A stretch of DNA of 8,996 bases from Candidatus Zophobacter franzmannii (GTDB taxonomy: Bacteria; Cloacimonadota; Cloacimonadia; Cloacimonadales; JAFGVF01), in assembly GCA_030765245.1 (NCBI GenBank), contig JAVCCX010000253.1, positions 1 through 8,996 of the forward strand. The letters are read 5' to 3'. Shown here in pieces: positions 1 to 6,882 of the stretch (positions are counted from its first letter, which is position 1; each line of letters begins with the position of its first letter). Made by a program: the position numbers and the translations under genes. The notes under the pieces were generated by a model that ran no database searches, was not told where the DNA came from, and saw only the letters and a program-made list of their open reading frames with translations.

Positions 1-107
1 GACTATGTCGGTTTCTTGCATCTACAAGAGTACAGCTGAAGCAGTACTTCCCAATAATACTAAATGTAATACCGGGAAATGATGCTTTAGCTTCATCTCT
101 TATTGGG

Positions 108-146
108 GCAGGGAACGCCGACTCCCTGCTGCAAACATGGTTTGCA
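108..146. repeat. Two adjacent short palindromes
   Basis: The first has arms gcaggga (108-114) and tccctgc (123-129) around an 8-base loop. The second has arms tgcaaac (130-136) and gtttgca (140-146) around a 3-base loop. The two 7-bp stems are directly adjacent, so transcripts or cruciform DNA would form a double hairpin. Neither is followed by a T-run, so they are unlikely to be terminators. Together with the palindromes at 202-296 they look like an intergenic REP-type repeat cluster. Confidence 0.6.
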
Positions 147-201
147 TTCTTTCCCCGGTGTGGAGTGCTTCGACTATGTCGATGCTGAGGAGGGTAGTCA
201 A

Positions 202-224
202 CACATTCAGCCCATTTAGGGCTG
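202..224. repeat. 23-bp repeat, copy 1, with palindrome
   Basis: This 23-mer recurs at 269-291 with one difference (t217 against c284), exactly 67 bases apart. Each copy contains a perfect 6-bp hairpin, cagccc/gggctg, with a 5-base loop (arms 208-213 and 219-224 here). Short near-palindromic additions on either side (aacac at 200-204, gtgtt at 224-228) lengthen the dyad. The form fits a dispersed bacterial palindromic repeat. Confidence 0.65.
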
Positions 225-239
225 TGTTAACTGGGGGTT

Positions 240-296
240 CATACCATAGGCTTTCGCCTATGGCTATTCACATTCAGCCCATTCAGGGCTGGTATG
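240..296. repeat. Compound palindrome containing 23-bp repeat copy 2
   Basis: Three nested elements are visible. An 8-bp stem ccataggc (244-251) / gcctatgg (256-263) has a 4-base loop. The second copy of the 23-mer (269-291) has stem cagccc (275-280) / gggctg (286-291). Outer arms catacc (240-245) and ggtatg (291-296) could close both hairpins into a cloverleaf-like fold, although they share two bases with the first stem and one with the second. Such bipartite structures are typical of REP/BIME elements mobilised in trans by REP-associated tyrosine transposases (family knowledge); no transposase is in this window. Confidence 0.6.
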
Positions 297-335
297 GAAA
301 GATAAAAGAGAGATAGCAAGCATACTTAATACCAT

Positions 336-350
336 ATATCATATTGATAT
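336..350. promoter_or_regulatory. Dyad upstream of methyltransferase
   Basis: Arms atatca (336-341) and tgatat (345-350) flank a 3-base centre, forming a perfect 15-bp dyad about 70 bases before the methyltransferase start. It could be an operator, but the sequence is AT-rich and such dyads arise by chance, so this is only a candidate. Confidence 0.2.
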
Positions 351-411
351 GTGTAAAATGAATATACTTGACCAAGTTTCTATAGGTAAAAATGATGAAA
401 TGTTATAGCTT

Positions 412-417
412 AAGGAG
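412..417 (+). promoter_or_regulatory. Ribosome binding site of the methyltransferase
   Basis: AAGGAG lies 4 bases before the ATG at 422. It decides the start. The in-frame ATGs further upstream (392 and 395) have no comparable Shine-Dalgarno sequence and would add an atypical ten-residue Arg-rich leader. Confidence 0.6.
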
Positions 418-421
418 AAGG

Positions 422-1012
422 ATGAACAGTACCTATAAATACTATGAAAAGCACTGGCAGGAGTATTGCCAAAGCACTGTAGATAAAGCACCTACATCAG
501 AGATAGATACTTTCTTGAGTCACATCGAAAACCCTAAGGAGTTAATCCTTGAATTGGGGAGTGGCTCCGGAAATAGTTTGAAGTATATTCATGATAAAGG
601 TTTCAATGTGAGCGGAAGTGATTATATTATTGATATAGTGCTGAGTTTGAAGCAGAGATTTAAATGTTGTTCTTATGTGATCGACATCACAGATGTGGAG
701 TTTTTGAATTCATTTATGACATCCACAACAGTTAAACATCTCTTTATTAGTGCTGTTCTACAGCATTTGAGTAGTTCGGAACTGATAGATTTCTTTAAAA
801 AGATTGAAGTAAAAGGTCTCCTTTTCTTGTCTTTAAAAGAGGGAGTCGGAGAGAAAACTTTAGAAGATGGCCGTTACGAAACATATTATACCCAACGGCA
901 GATTGAGAGATTAGTAAGTAAAAGATTTGAGATTCTGAGTTTTAACCGCTCAGAGGATATGCTCGGATGCTCATTTAATTGGCTTAGTTGGACATTAAAG
1001 CTAAAAAGTTGA
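422..1012 (+). CDS. Class I SAM-dependent methyltransferase
   Basis: A 196-residue cytoplasmic protein with a Rossmann-type methyltransferase core. Motif I is ELGSGSG at residues 44-50, the SAM-binding glycine loop. An acidic residue follows at the end of the second strand (SGSDY, Asp67), which should bind the SAM ribose, and Asp88 could contact the adenine. LFISAVLQHL at 107-116 matches the fourth-strand motif. The later SLKEG (137-141) and the following DGRYETYY segment resemble the small SAM methyltransferase group (Methyltransf_11/23/25-like) with a conserved lysine-glycine strand and a GRYF-like motif. The substrate cannot be predicted. I chose ATG 422 because AAGGAG precedes it; starting at 392 would give 206 residues. 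The next gene begins 68 bases downstream on the same strand, so co-transcription is possible, but a functional link to the protease is not evident. No lesion is seen. Confidence 0.85.
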   Translation: MNSTYKYYEKHWQEYCQSTVDKAPTSEIDTFLSHIENPKELILELGSGSGNSLKYIHDKGFNVSGSDYIIDIVLSLKQRFKCCSYVIDITDVEFLNSFMTSTTVKHLFISAVLQHLSSSELIDFFKKIEVKGLLFLSLKEGVGEKTLEDGRYETYYTQRQIERLVSKRFEILSFNRSEDMLGCSFNWLSWTLKLKS

Positions 1013-1080
1013 GTTTCGGGAACTTAAATTGCAAGATACGAAGATATAAAGAAGAATTTAAAGATATATAAGGAGTTAGA

Positions 1081-1662
1081 ATGAAACGGTTAATATTGAT
1101 TATTGCAGTGATGATGCTCATTTTTACCGCTTTTGCAAACCAACAAAACATTAGACTTGATTCCGGCAGAACCGAGTCTGTTTTACTGAGTAAGAGCAAT
1201 AGTGGGGTTAAGATTGAGTTTGACATTGCAGACCTAAACTGGTTTGAAGTTGAAACAGATAAAGGTACATTTGTAGAATTGAATGTTCCTGACTATACTC
1301 ATTCAAGAGATTTTGGAAGTCCTAAACTTCCTATGGAAAGAAAGATTATTGAAGTACCATTAGATGCTGATGTTGTACCTTCAGTGAAAATAATCTCATC
1401 AAAAGTTTTTAATCTTAGCGATTACGGCATCGCTTCTAGGCTTATACCTTCTCAGCCCCCTGTTCCCAAAAGTGCAGACCACTCTCAAGTAGAGTTTGTT
1501 ATCAATGAGAAAGCTTATACAAGAGCATCTTTAAATCACGAATACGTGAAAGTTGAAGAACTTGGGATTATGCGTAATGCAAGACTCTTTGCAGTTGATT
1601 ACTATCCTGTTACATATAACCCTGTGAATGGTGAAGTAACTGTAATCAGAGGCTGTTGTTGA
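1081..1662 (+). CDS. C25 (gingipain-like) peptidase, signal peptide and propeptide part
   Basis: This 193-residue ORF is the N-terminal part of a secreted cysteine protease whose remainder lies in another frame downstream. It begins with a clear signal peptide: MKR, then a hydrophobic stretch to about residue 19, with likely cleavage after TAFA. From about residue 35 it resembles the C25 propeptide, which keeps the zymogen inactive: a segment with GSPKLPMERKIIEVP near residues 80-94, then alternating strands ending YNPVNGEVTVIR. The last residues, GCC, and the TGA at 1660-1662 are out-of-frame readings created by the frame break. The start is supported by AAGGAG at 1070-1075, five bases before ATG. 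Complete gingipain-type proteins run straight from this propeptide into the catalytic domain, so this is a fragment of one gene spanning 1081-4831 rather than an independent gene. It could be translated and exported as a propeptide alone. Confidence 0.8.
   Translation: MKRLILIIAVMMLIFTAFANQQNIRLDSGRTESVLLSKSNSGVKIEFDIADLNWFEVETDKGTFVELNVPDYTHSRDFGSPKLPMERKIIEVPLDADVVPSVKIISSKVFNLSDYGIASRLIPSQPPVPKSADHSQVEFVINEKAYTRASLNHEYVKVEELGIMRNARLFAVDYYPVTYNPVNGEVTVIRGCC
1646..1659 (+). other. Frame break inside the C25 peptidase gene
   Basis: The upstream reading frame runs to the TGA at 1660-1662. The downstream frame has its last stop at 1643-1645 and is then open to 4831. The change of frame must therefore lie between 1646 and 1659, around atcagaggctgttgttg. 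Reading across with one base skipped or two bases restored gives VTVIR-(E)AVVDVDYVNG, which continues the propeptide smoothly. A lost GA in an original AGAGAGG, or one added G, would explain it. No slippery run, nearby Shine-Dalgarno stimulator or slow stop context typical of programmed shifting is evident. Confidence 0.8.
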
Positions 1663-1726
1663 TGTAGATTATGTCAATGGTAACCTTGAAAGAACAGGAG
1701 AACTTAAAGAGAGAACCAATTCTTAT

Positions 1727-4700
1727 GTGTTTGATGGTGTGATAAACAACACAGTCTTTGCAACACTTGATGTAAGAATGGATCTTAACAGCTACCCACT
1801 TGGTTACATCATTGTAACACCAAACAACTTTGTTAGTACTCTCCAGCCTTTCATCGATTGGAAGACTGAGCAGGGTTTCCACGTTACTGTTGCAACAACA
1901 GAAGCTATTGGAACATCTACTACCTCGATTTCAAATTATATAACAAGTATATGGGATAGTGCTACTACAGAACAACCTGCCCCATCATATCTTCTTATTG
2001 TTGGTGATGTTGCTCGGGTTCCGGCCTTTAACGGTCAAGCCGGAACACATATTACAGACTTGACATATGTGAGACTTGAGGGTAACGATTATCTTCCTGA
2101 GATGTATTTCGGTAGATTCTCAGCTCAGAATGTTAGCCAGTTAGAACCACAGGTTGATAAGACTCTTATGTATGAGAAGTATCTCATGCCAGATCCATCA
2201 TACCTTGATGATGTAACTTTGATTGCCGGTGTTGATAGTGATTATGCTCCTACACATGGTAACGGAGCTATCAATTATGGTTCTCAGAACTATTTTAACA
2301 CTGCTCATGGCTTAAATGCTAATGTTTATTTATATCCTAGCTCTGGAAGCTCTGATGCATCTATTATTCAGGATGTATCAAATGGGGTTGGTTTTATTAA
2401 CTACACTGCTCATGGAGATAATGAAGAATGGTACGATCCTCAGTTTAATAATAACGATGTGTTTGCTCTTACTAACTCAGGTAAATACACCGTTGCTGTT
2501 GGTAACTGCTGTTTAACTAATCACTTCCAGACAGATACCTGCTTCGGAGAAGCATGGTTAAGAGCTGATGACAAAGGTGCTGTTATTTATATAGGTGGAA
2601 CAAACTCTACTTATTGGGATGAAGACTACTATTGGTCAGTTGGTAATAAACCTATTAGCGGAAGTGGAACACCTTGGATTGCCGATCATGTTGGTTTTTA
2701 CGATGGACTGTTCCATGAACATAATGAACCTATGGAAGATTGGGTTACAACTGCCGGTTCAATGACTGTTATGGGTAACCTTGCAGTGGCTGAGAGTAAT
2801 GGCTCTGATGATTATTATTGGGAGATTTACTCAATCATGGGTGACCCTTCTCTCAATCCATATATTGGTGTACCAGAAGCAAATCAGGCAATTATTCCTG
2901 CACAAATATTTATTGGTCAGCAATCTTTCGATGTATTCGCTGCCCCATATAGCTACATCTCTCTTACTAAAGAGGGTGTAATTGTTGCAACAGGACTCAC
3001 TGATGGAACAGGCTATCTTGATATGACTTTTACAGCTATCACAGAAGCATGTGATGTTAAGCTTGTTTCAACAGGTTATGGATACCAGCCTTTTGAAGGT
3101 ATGATTCAGGTTATTCCAAACGATGGAGCATACTTGAATGTTCCTACCTTTACAATCAATCAAGCTACTTCAATTGATGCTGGAACACAGATGGATGTTG
3201 ATATCACTGTTGCAAATATCGGTAATCAAGCGGTTACAGGTGTTAATGCTACTTTGACATCAACCGACCAGTATGTTACTATCAATGATAATAGCTGTTC
3301 AATTGCTACGGTTGCTGCAAATGGTACAGAAACTGTAACTGCTGCGTTTAATATCACAGTTAGTAGCAATGTTCCTGATGAACACAATATTAGCTTCAAC
3401 ATATCTATGCGCGACCATAATGAGATATGGCAAGCCACTACTTTCTTAACTGCGAATGCTCCTGAGTTTATTCTATGCAATATGCAGGTTAACGACAACA
3501 GTGGTGACGGAGCTCTTGATGTTGGTGAAGGTGCTACTATTTCTTTCACACTAAATAACTCAGGTCATATGGTCGCAAATGCAACTATGGCAACCTTTGT
3601 AATAAACAATCCCGATGTTACTGTAGCTGGTGATATTGTTTATGTTGGTAATCTTGGAATTGGTGCAAATAGCACTGTTTCATTCCCTATCCAGTTATCA
3701 GATGACTTCGATGCCGCAGGTTTAGTCTTTGGACTTTCTGTTGTTGCTGAATGTGGTTCTTATGTAGAGAACTTCCTCGTTCCTGTTGGTTTGAGTGGTG
3801 ACAACTTTGAGACAGGTAACTTCTCAGCATTAAACTGGTCATTCTCAGATAACTTGGACTGGACGATAAACACAACTGAAGTTCATGATGGCACTTATAG
3901 TGCGAAATCAGGCGCTATTGGTAATAGTCAGACAACTGGTCTTAGTCTTTCAGTGGATTTAGCAGTGGCAGGTGAGATTAGCTTCTACTATAAGGTTTCA
4001 TCTGAGACCAGCTATGACTACTTAGAATTCTACGATGGCTCAACAATAGTTGATAGATGGTCTGGTGAAGCAGGTTGGACTCAGTATACTTATACTGCAA
4101 CAGCAGGCAATCATACATTTAGTTGGAAATATGTCAAAGATTGGAGCACTGTCGGTGGTTCTGATTGTGCTTGGATTGATGATGTTGTTTTACCGGGTGG
4201 AGCAACCGGTGGGACTAATATGCCAATCTTCAATTGCACTACAGATGAGATTGAATTCTACGATGTGCCTGCTTTTGAAGAAATTGCTCGCGAACTAGTA
4301 ATCCAGAATGCCGGTAACGAAACCCTTACAGGTAATCTCTTGATGCCTGATGGTTTCTCTTTAGAAGGTTCTCAGAACTACTCTATCGATGCTGGTGGAT
4401 CACAAGTATTCAGCGTTCTTCATTCAGCTGCTATTGATGAAGAGATGACAGCAAGTATTACGGTGAACAGTAATGACCCATTCTATCCTTCACACACTGT
4501 TACTATTACTGTTGCAACAAACACAGTTGGTAATGAAGATAATGAGATTCCATTAGTTACTGCTCTTGCAGGCAACTATCCGAATCCTTTCAACCCTGAA
4601 ACTTCTATCTCATTCTCGATTAAAGAGACAGGAAATGTAAGAGTTGATATCTATAATGTGAAAGGACAAAGAATTAACACACTTGTTAATGAAGTTCGTA

Positions 4701-4831
4701 ACGCAGGAAACCATACACTTATTTGGAAGGGGATGGATGCAAACAACCGTAAGGTTGCTTCAGGTGTTTACTTCTACCGTATGGACACTGATAGTTATTC
4801 AAACACTAAGAAAATGCTTCTCATGAAGTAG
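1727..4831 (+). CDS. C25 (gingipain K-like) peptidase, catalytic and C-terminal sorting part
   Basis: A 1034-residue ORF (frame open from 1646), secreted cysteine endopeptidase of family C25. Catalytic domain about residues 20-385: His229 in NYTAHGD and the cysteine pair 261-262 in VGNCCLTN, then CFGEAW and YWDEDYYWSVG. This matches Lys-gingipain (Kgp) more closely than Arg-gingipain; the second Cys corresponds to Kgp's nucleophile. Next come the gingipain Ig-like domain (about 390-465), two CARDB-like beta modules (about 480-690), a jelly-roll/adhesin-like domain (692-825), a further Ig/ASH-like module (about 831-935) and a FlgD-like C-terminal sorting domain (about 945-1034) with NYPNPFNP at 950-957, as in type IX-like secretion cargo. 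The GTG at 1727 has no well-placed ribosome binding site, so it is probably not a real start; the natural product is about 1250 residues, beginning at 1081. A terminator follows 20 bases after the stop. The long intact frame suggests a recent break or a sequencing error. Confidence 0.88.
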   Translation: MFDGVINNTVFATLDVRMDLNSYPLGYIIVTPNNFVSTLQPFIDWKTEQGFHVTVATTEAIGTSTTSISNYITSIWDSATTEQPAPSYLLIVGDVARVPAFNGQAGTHITDLTYVRLEGNDYLPEMYFGRFSAQNVSQLEPQVDKTLMYEKYLMPDPSYLDDVTLIAGVDSDYAPTHGNGAINYGSQNYFNTAHGLNANVYLYPSSGSSDASIIQDVSNGVGFINYTAHGDNEEWYDPQFNNNDVFALTNSGKYTVAVGNCCLTNHFQTDTCFGEAWLRADDKGAVIYIGGTNSTYWDEDYYWSVGNKPISGSGTPWIADHVGFYDGLFHEHNEPMEDWVTTAGSMTVMGNLAVAESNGSDDYYWEIYSIMGDPSLNPYIGVPEANQAIIPAQIFIGQQSFDVFAAPYSYISLTKEGVIVATGLTDGTGYLDMTFTAITEACDVKLVSTGYGYQPFEGMIQVIPNDGAYLNVPTFTINQATSIDAGTQMDVDITVANIGNQAVTGVNATLTSTDQYVTINDNSCSIATVAANGTETVTAAFNITVSSNVPDEHNISFNISMRDHNEIWQATTFLTANAPEFILCNMQVNDNSGDGALDVGEGATISFTLNNSGHMVANATMATFVINNPDVTVAGDIVYVGNLGIGANSTVSFPIQLSDDFDAAGLVFGLSVVAECGSYVENFLVPVGLSGDNFETGNFSALNWSFSDNLDWTINTTEVHDGTYSAKSGAIGNSQTTGLSLSVDLAVAGEISFYYKVSSETSYDYLEFYDGSTIVDRWSGEAGWTQYTYTATAGNHTFSWKYVKDWSTVGGSDCAWIDDVVLPGGATGGTNMPIFNCTTDEIEFYDVPAFEEIARELVIQNAGNETLTGNLLMPDGFSLEGSQNYSIDAGGSQVFSVLHSAAIDEEMTASITVNSNDPFYPSHTVTITVATNTVGNEDNEIPLVTALAGNYPNPFNPETSISFSIKETGNVRVDIYNVKGQRINTLVNEVRNAGNHTLIWKGMDANNRKVASGVYFYRMDTDSYSNTKKMLLMK

Positions 4832-4850
4832 TTTCAATAAGATATATTTA

Positions 4851-4875
4851 GGGCAGGTTTATACCTGCCCTTTTT
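4851..4875 (+). terminator. Intrinsic terminator after the C25 peptidase
   Basis: An 8-bp perfect stem gggcaggt (4851-4858) / acctgccc (4863-4870) with a 4-base loop is followed at once by five T. It starts 20 bases after the peptidase stop and should end its transcript before nfo. Confidence 0.9.
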
Positions 4876-4945
4876 CTATTTCTGTAACATTCATTGCCAA
4901 TACATTAAACCTGAATAGGTTATTGTAAAAATGATTGAATCCTTC

Positions 4946-4951
4946 AAGGAG
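4946..4951 (+). promoter_or_regulatory. Ribosome binding site of nfo
   Basis: AAGGAG lies seven bases before ATG 4959 and sets the start there. An in-frame TTG at 4935 lies upstream of this site and would add eight residues absent from the family. A weak promoter-like pair, TTGCCA at 4894-4899 and TAGGTT at 4916-4921 with 16-base spacing, may drive the gene, but the -10 match is poor. Confidence 0.7.
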
Positions 4952-4958
4952 TAGAGTT

Positions 4959-5795
4959 ATGAAATATATTGGAGCACATGTTAGTGCAGCTGGAGGTGTT
5001 TTTAATGCCCCAATCAATGCGAATAAGATTGGTGCCAATGCCTTTGCATTGTTTGTGAAGAATCAGAGGCAATGGGTTGCGAAACCTCTAACTGATGAAG
5101 ATATTCAGCAATTCAAAGACAATTGCAATAAGTTTGGCTATCTACCGGAACATATCCTGCCCCATGATAGCTACTTGATAAACCTTGGACATCCTGATAC
5201 TGAACCTTTAAACAAGTCTCGAAATGCGTTTGTGGATGAAATGAAAAGATGTGAACAACTTGGATTAACACTGTTGAACTTCCACCCGGGGAGTCATCTT
5301 AAGAGAATCCCCGAAGAAGAATCATTGAGGTTGGTTTCAGAATCAATTAATCTCGCTTTGGCTGAAACAAAGAATATCATTGCAGTTATTGAAAACACAG
5401 CAGGACAGGGAAGTAACTTGGGTTATAGCTTTGAGCATTTAGCTGAGATAATCAAAAATGTGGATAATAAAGACAGAGTAGGTGTTTGTATTGATACCTG
5501 CCATATGTTTGCTGCAGGATATGATATCCGAACAGAAGAGACTTTTACAAAATCCTTTGCGGACTTTGATCGAATTGTCGGTTTCCAATACCTTAAGGGA
5601 ATGCATTTGAATGATTCAAAGAAGGGGTTAGGAAGTAGAGTGGATAGGCATAACAGTGTTTCGATTGGTGACATTGGTATTGAACCATTCAAATTGATTA
5701 TGAAAGATTCTCGCTCTGATGCTATACCACTTATCCCAGAGACAACAAATGCAGAGCTTTGGGAAGAAGAGATAAAACTGCTAAGAAGCTTTTAA
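4959..5795 (+). CDS. nfo: Endonuclease IV (deoxyribonuclease IV)
   Basis: A 278-residue AP endonuclease of the Nfo family. It cleaves the DNA backbone 5' to abasic sites and trims blocked 3' ends in base excision repair, acting in the cytoplasm on a TIM-barrel fold with three zinc ions. All nine zinc ligands of the E. coli enzyme are present at the same numbers: His69 (LPHDSY), His109 (NFHPGSH), Glu145 (IENTAGQG), Asp179 and His182 ([13 protein letters not shown]), His216 (MHLNDSK), Asp229 and His231 (RVDRHNS) and Glu261 (IPETTN). Arg37 and Tyr72, which probe the abasic site, are also kept. Length and N-terminus ([13 protein letters not shown]) are typical. The gene sits between two hairpin terminators and is probably transcribed alone. 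No defect is seen. Confidence 0.97.
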   Translation: MKYIGAHVSAAGGVFNAPINANKIGANAFALFVKNQRQWVAKPLTDEDIQQFKDNCNKFGYLPEHILPHDSYLINLGHPDTEPLNKSRNAFVDEMKRCEQLGLTLLNFHPGSHLKRIPEEESLRLVSESINLALAETKNIIAVIENTAGQGSNLGYSFEHLAEIIKNVDNKDRVGVCIDTCHMFAAGYDIRTEETFTKSFADFDRIVGFQYLKGMHLNDSKKGLGSRVDRHNSVSIGDIGIEPFKLIMKDSRSDAIPLIPETTNAELWEEEIKLLRSF

Positions 5796-5810
5796 TACCA
5801 TGGAAAATTG

Positions 5811-5835
5811 AAAAGGGGCGAGGTTATACTCGCCC
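5811..5835 (-). terminator. Hairpin terminator between convergent genes
   Basis: Stem gggcgag (5816-5822) / ctcgccc (5829-5835), 7 bp with a 6-base loop. Read on the minus strand it is followed by cccttttc, so it fits best as the terminator of the DUF362 gene ending at 5859. On the plus strand it lies 20 bases after nfo but is followed only by a mixed acttct, so termination in that direction would be weaker. Confidence 0.7.
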
Positions 5836-5858
5836 ACTTCTAACATATTCTATAAGTT

Positions 5859-6854
5859 CTAATCTACTTTATCAACATCCACCAAGTGATACATTTTTGA
5901 ACCTAGCCCTATTTCTTGACCATAGTCAAGCTGGTGATTCCCTGATGTATGTGAGTGTTTAGCAAAAGCATCACTAAGCTTTGTCTGTTCATTGACAAGA
6001 TCTAAGCATGCTTTATCAATTGCTACAATGTCGAAAGATGCAAGGATTCCAATATCATCTGTAAATGCTGGTGGCGCAGATGAGATACAATCACAATGCG
6101 CTGAAATATTGTTCAGGACATTTATATAAACCATATTGTGATTCTTGCTTATTGCATCAGCATACTCTGTTACGCGTTCCTGGAAAGTGTTTCCATCTGT
6201 AGATCCCCAAGGTACATTGAAAACCTGCTCAGGGCAAACTCCAATACATGATGCACAACCAATACACTTCTCCTGATCTATTACAACAGGATCAATTGTA
6301 ATAGCATCTACGGGGCAATTCGGAACACAGATTCCACACTTCACACACTTAGCATCATTGTATTGTGGTATAGCTGAAGCGTGCATGGACATTTTACCCG
6401 GGATGCTTCCCAAGCCCATGCCTACATTTTTAATAGCACCACCAAACCCCTGGGCAACATGACCCTTGAAGTGAGAAATGACGATAATAGTATCATAATT
6501 TTTAAGATGTGAGCCTGTTCTAACTTCTTTGAAATGCTTGCCATTATACTGCAATACAGTTTCACCTTCATCATCAATAATGTCAATAGGTGCAAAATCA
6601 AAGCCATGATCTTTTGCTAAAGCAATATGAGAGTCAGTATATCGGCGAGGGCTGACATAAAGTACATTTGTTTCGATAAGGGTTGCACTTAGTTCAACAA
6701 CTAAATCTTTAATGAGGTCAGGATCGAGATAGTTCTTATTACCCTTTTCTCCAAAGTGAACTTTTACAGCAATCTTCCCTGATACTTTAGGCTTGATTCT
6801 TTCATATAGTTTTTGAATACTTTCTGAACTTATATCTTTCGTAAAATAGACCAT
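5859..6854 (-). CDS. DUF362 family iron-sulfur (ferredoxin-like) protein
   Basis: A 331-residue cytoplasmic protein combining a DUF362 domain with a bacterial-type 2x[4Fe-4S] ferredoxin insert. The DUF362 part shows [11 protein letters not shown] (29-39), SHFKGH (127-132) and [12 protein letters not shown] (136-147), motifs usual for the family. Two CxxCxxCxxxC clusters follow: Cys170/173/176/180 (the last followed by Pro) and Cys197/200/203/207 (followed by Pro-Glu). Each probably supplies ligands for one 4Fe-4S cluster, with the fourth cysteine of each motif going to the other cluster as in ferredoxins. Two further cysteines (HCDC, 254-256) follow. The biochemical role of DUF362 proteins is not established; electron transfer is inferred from the clusters. 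The start is fixed by AAGGAG (minus strand, 6865-6860) five bases before ATG. It lies 28 bases downstream of the PAP2 gene and is probably its operon partner. It shows no signal peptide or membrane segment. Confidence 0.9.
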   Translation of the reverse strand: MVYFTKDISSESIQKLYERIKPKVSGKIAVKVHFGEKGNKNYLDPDLIKDLVVELSATLIETNVLYVSPRRYTDSHIALAKDHGFDFAPIDIIDDEGETVLQYNGKHFKEVRTGSHLKNYDTIIVISHFKGHVAQGFGGAIKNVGMGLGSIPGKMSMHASAIPQYNDAKCVKCGICVPNCPVDAITIDPVVIDQEKCIGCASCIGVCPEQVFNVPWGSTDGNTFQERVTEYADAISKNHNMVYINVLNNISAHCDCISSAPPAFTDDIGILASFDIVAIDKACLDLVNEQTKLSDAFAKHSHTSGNHQLDYGQEIGLGSKMYHLVDVDKVD

Positions 6855-6882
6855 CTCCTCTCCTTTAGTGTTTATTTCTTCT

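Larger units (their letters stand above)
1..421. other. Gene-free stretch with palindromic repeat cluster
   Basis: No convincing coding region is seen before the methyltransferase start at 422. Bases about 60-300 are visibly richer in G+C than the flanking genes and are filled with short inverted repeats, listed separately. The 10-mer gactatgtcg occurs at 1-10 and again at 172-181, suggesting that a repeat unit is only partly inside the window. Bases 300-421 are AT-rich and probably hold the methyltransferase promoter, but no well-spaced -35/-10 pair could be identified. One frame stays open from base 3 to 188 without a start codon; its translation does not look like a protein family and is better explained by the repeats. 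Confidence 0.6.

Noticed and set aside
3..188. Open frame without a start codon at the left edge, possible tail of an upstream gene
   Set aside because: The translation looks like no protein family, and the stretch is full of palindromes, which explains it better as intergenic repeat.
200..296. CRISPR array
   Set aside because: Only two copies of a 23-mer, each containing its own hairpin, with no further regular spacers and no cas genes nearby.
392..421. Longer N-terminus for the methyltransferase from ATG 392
   Set aside because: No ribosome binding site precedes it; AAGGAG lies just before ATG 422, and the extra residues are atypical.
1646..1662. Programmed frameshift producing the full protease
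   Set aside because: No slippery run, upstream Shine-Dalgarno stimulator or prfB-like site is visible; a mutation or sequence error is simpler.
1727..1729. GTG 1727 as a genuine start of an independent protease gene
   Set aside because: No suitably spaced ribosome binding site and no signal peptide; the open frame and homology extend upstream to 1646.
3226..3549. Minus-strand open frame inside the protease gene
   Set aside because: It is antisense to well-supported coding sequence, has no ribosome binding site, and its composition is that of a shadow frame.
4935..4958. TTG start adding eight residues to endonuclease IV
   Set aside because: It lies upstream of the strong AAGGAG at 4946-4951, and the family begins at MKYIGAHVS.
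5759..5962. Plus-strand open frame across the nfo/DUF362 junction
   Set aside because: It overlaps the nfo end, the terminator hairpin and the DUF362 gene, and encodes no recognisable protein.
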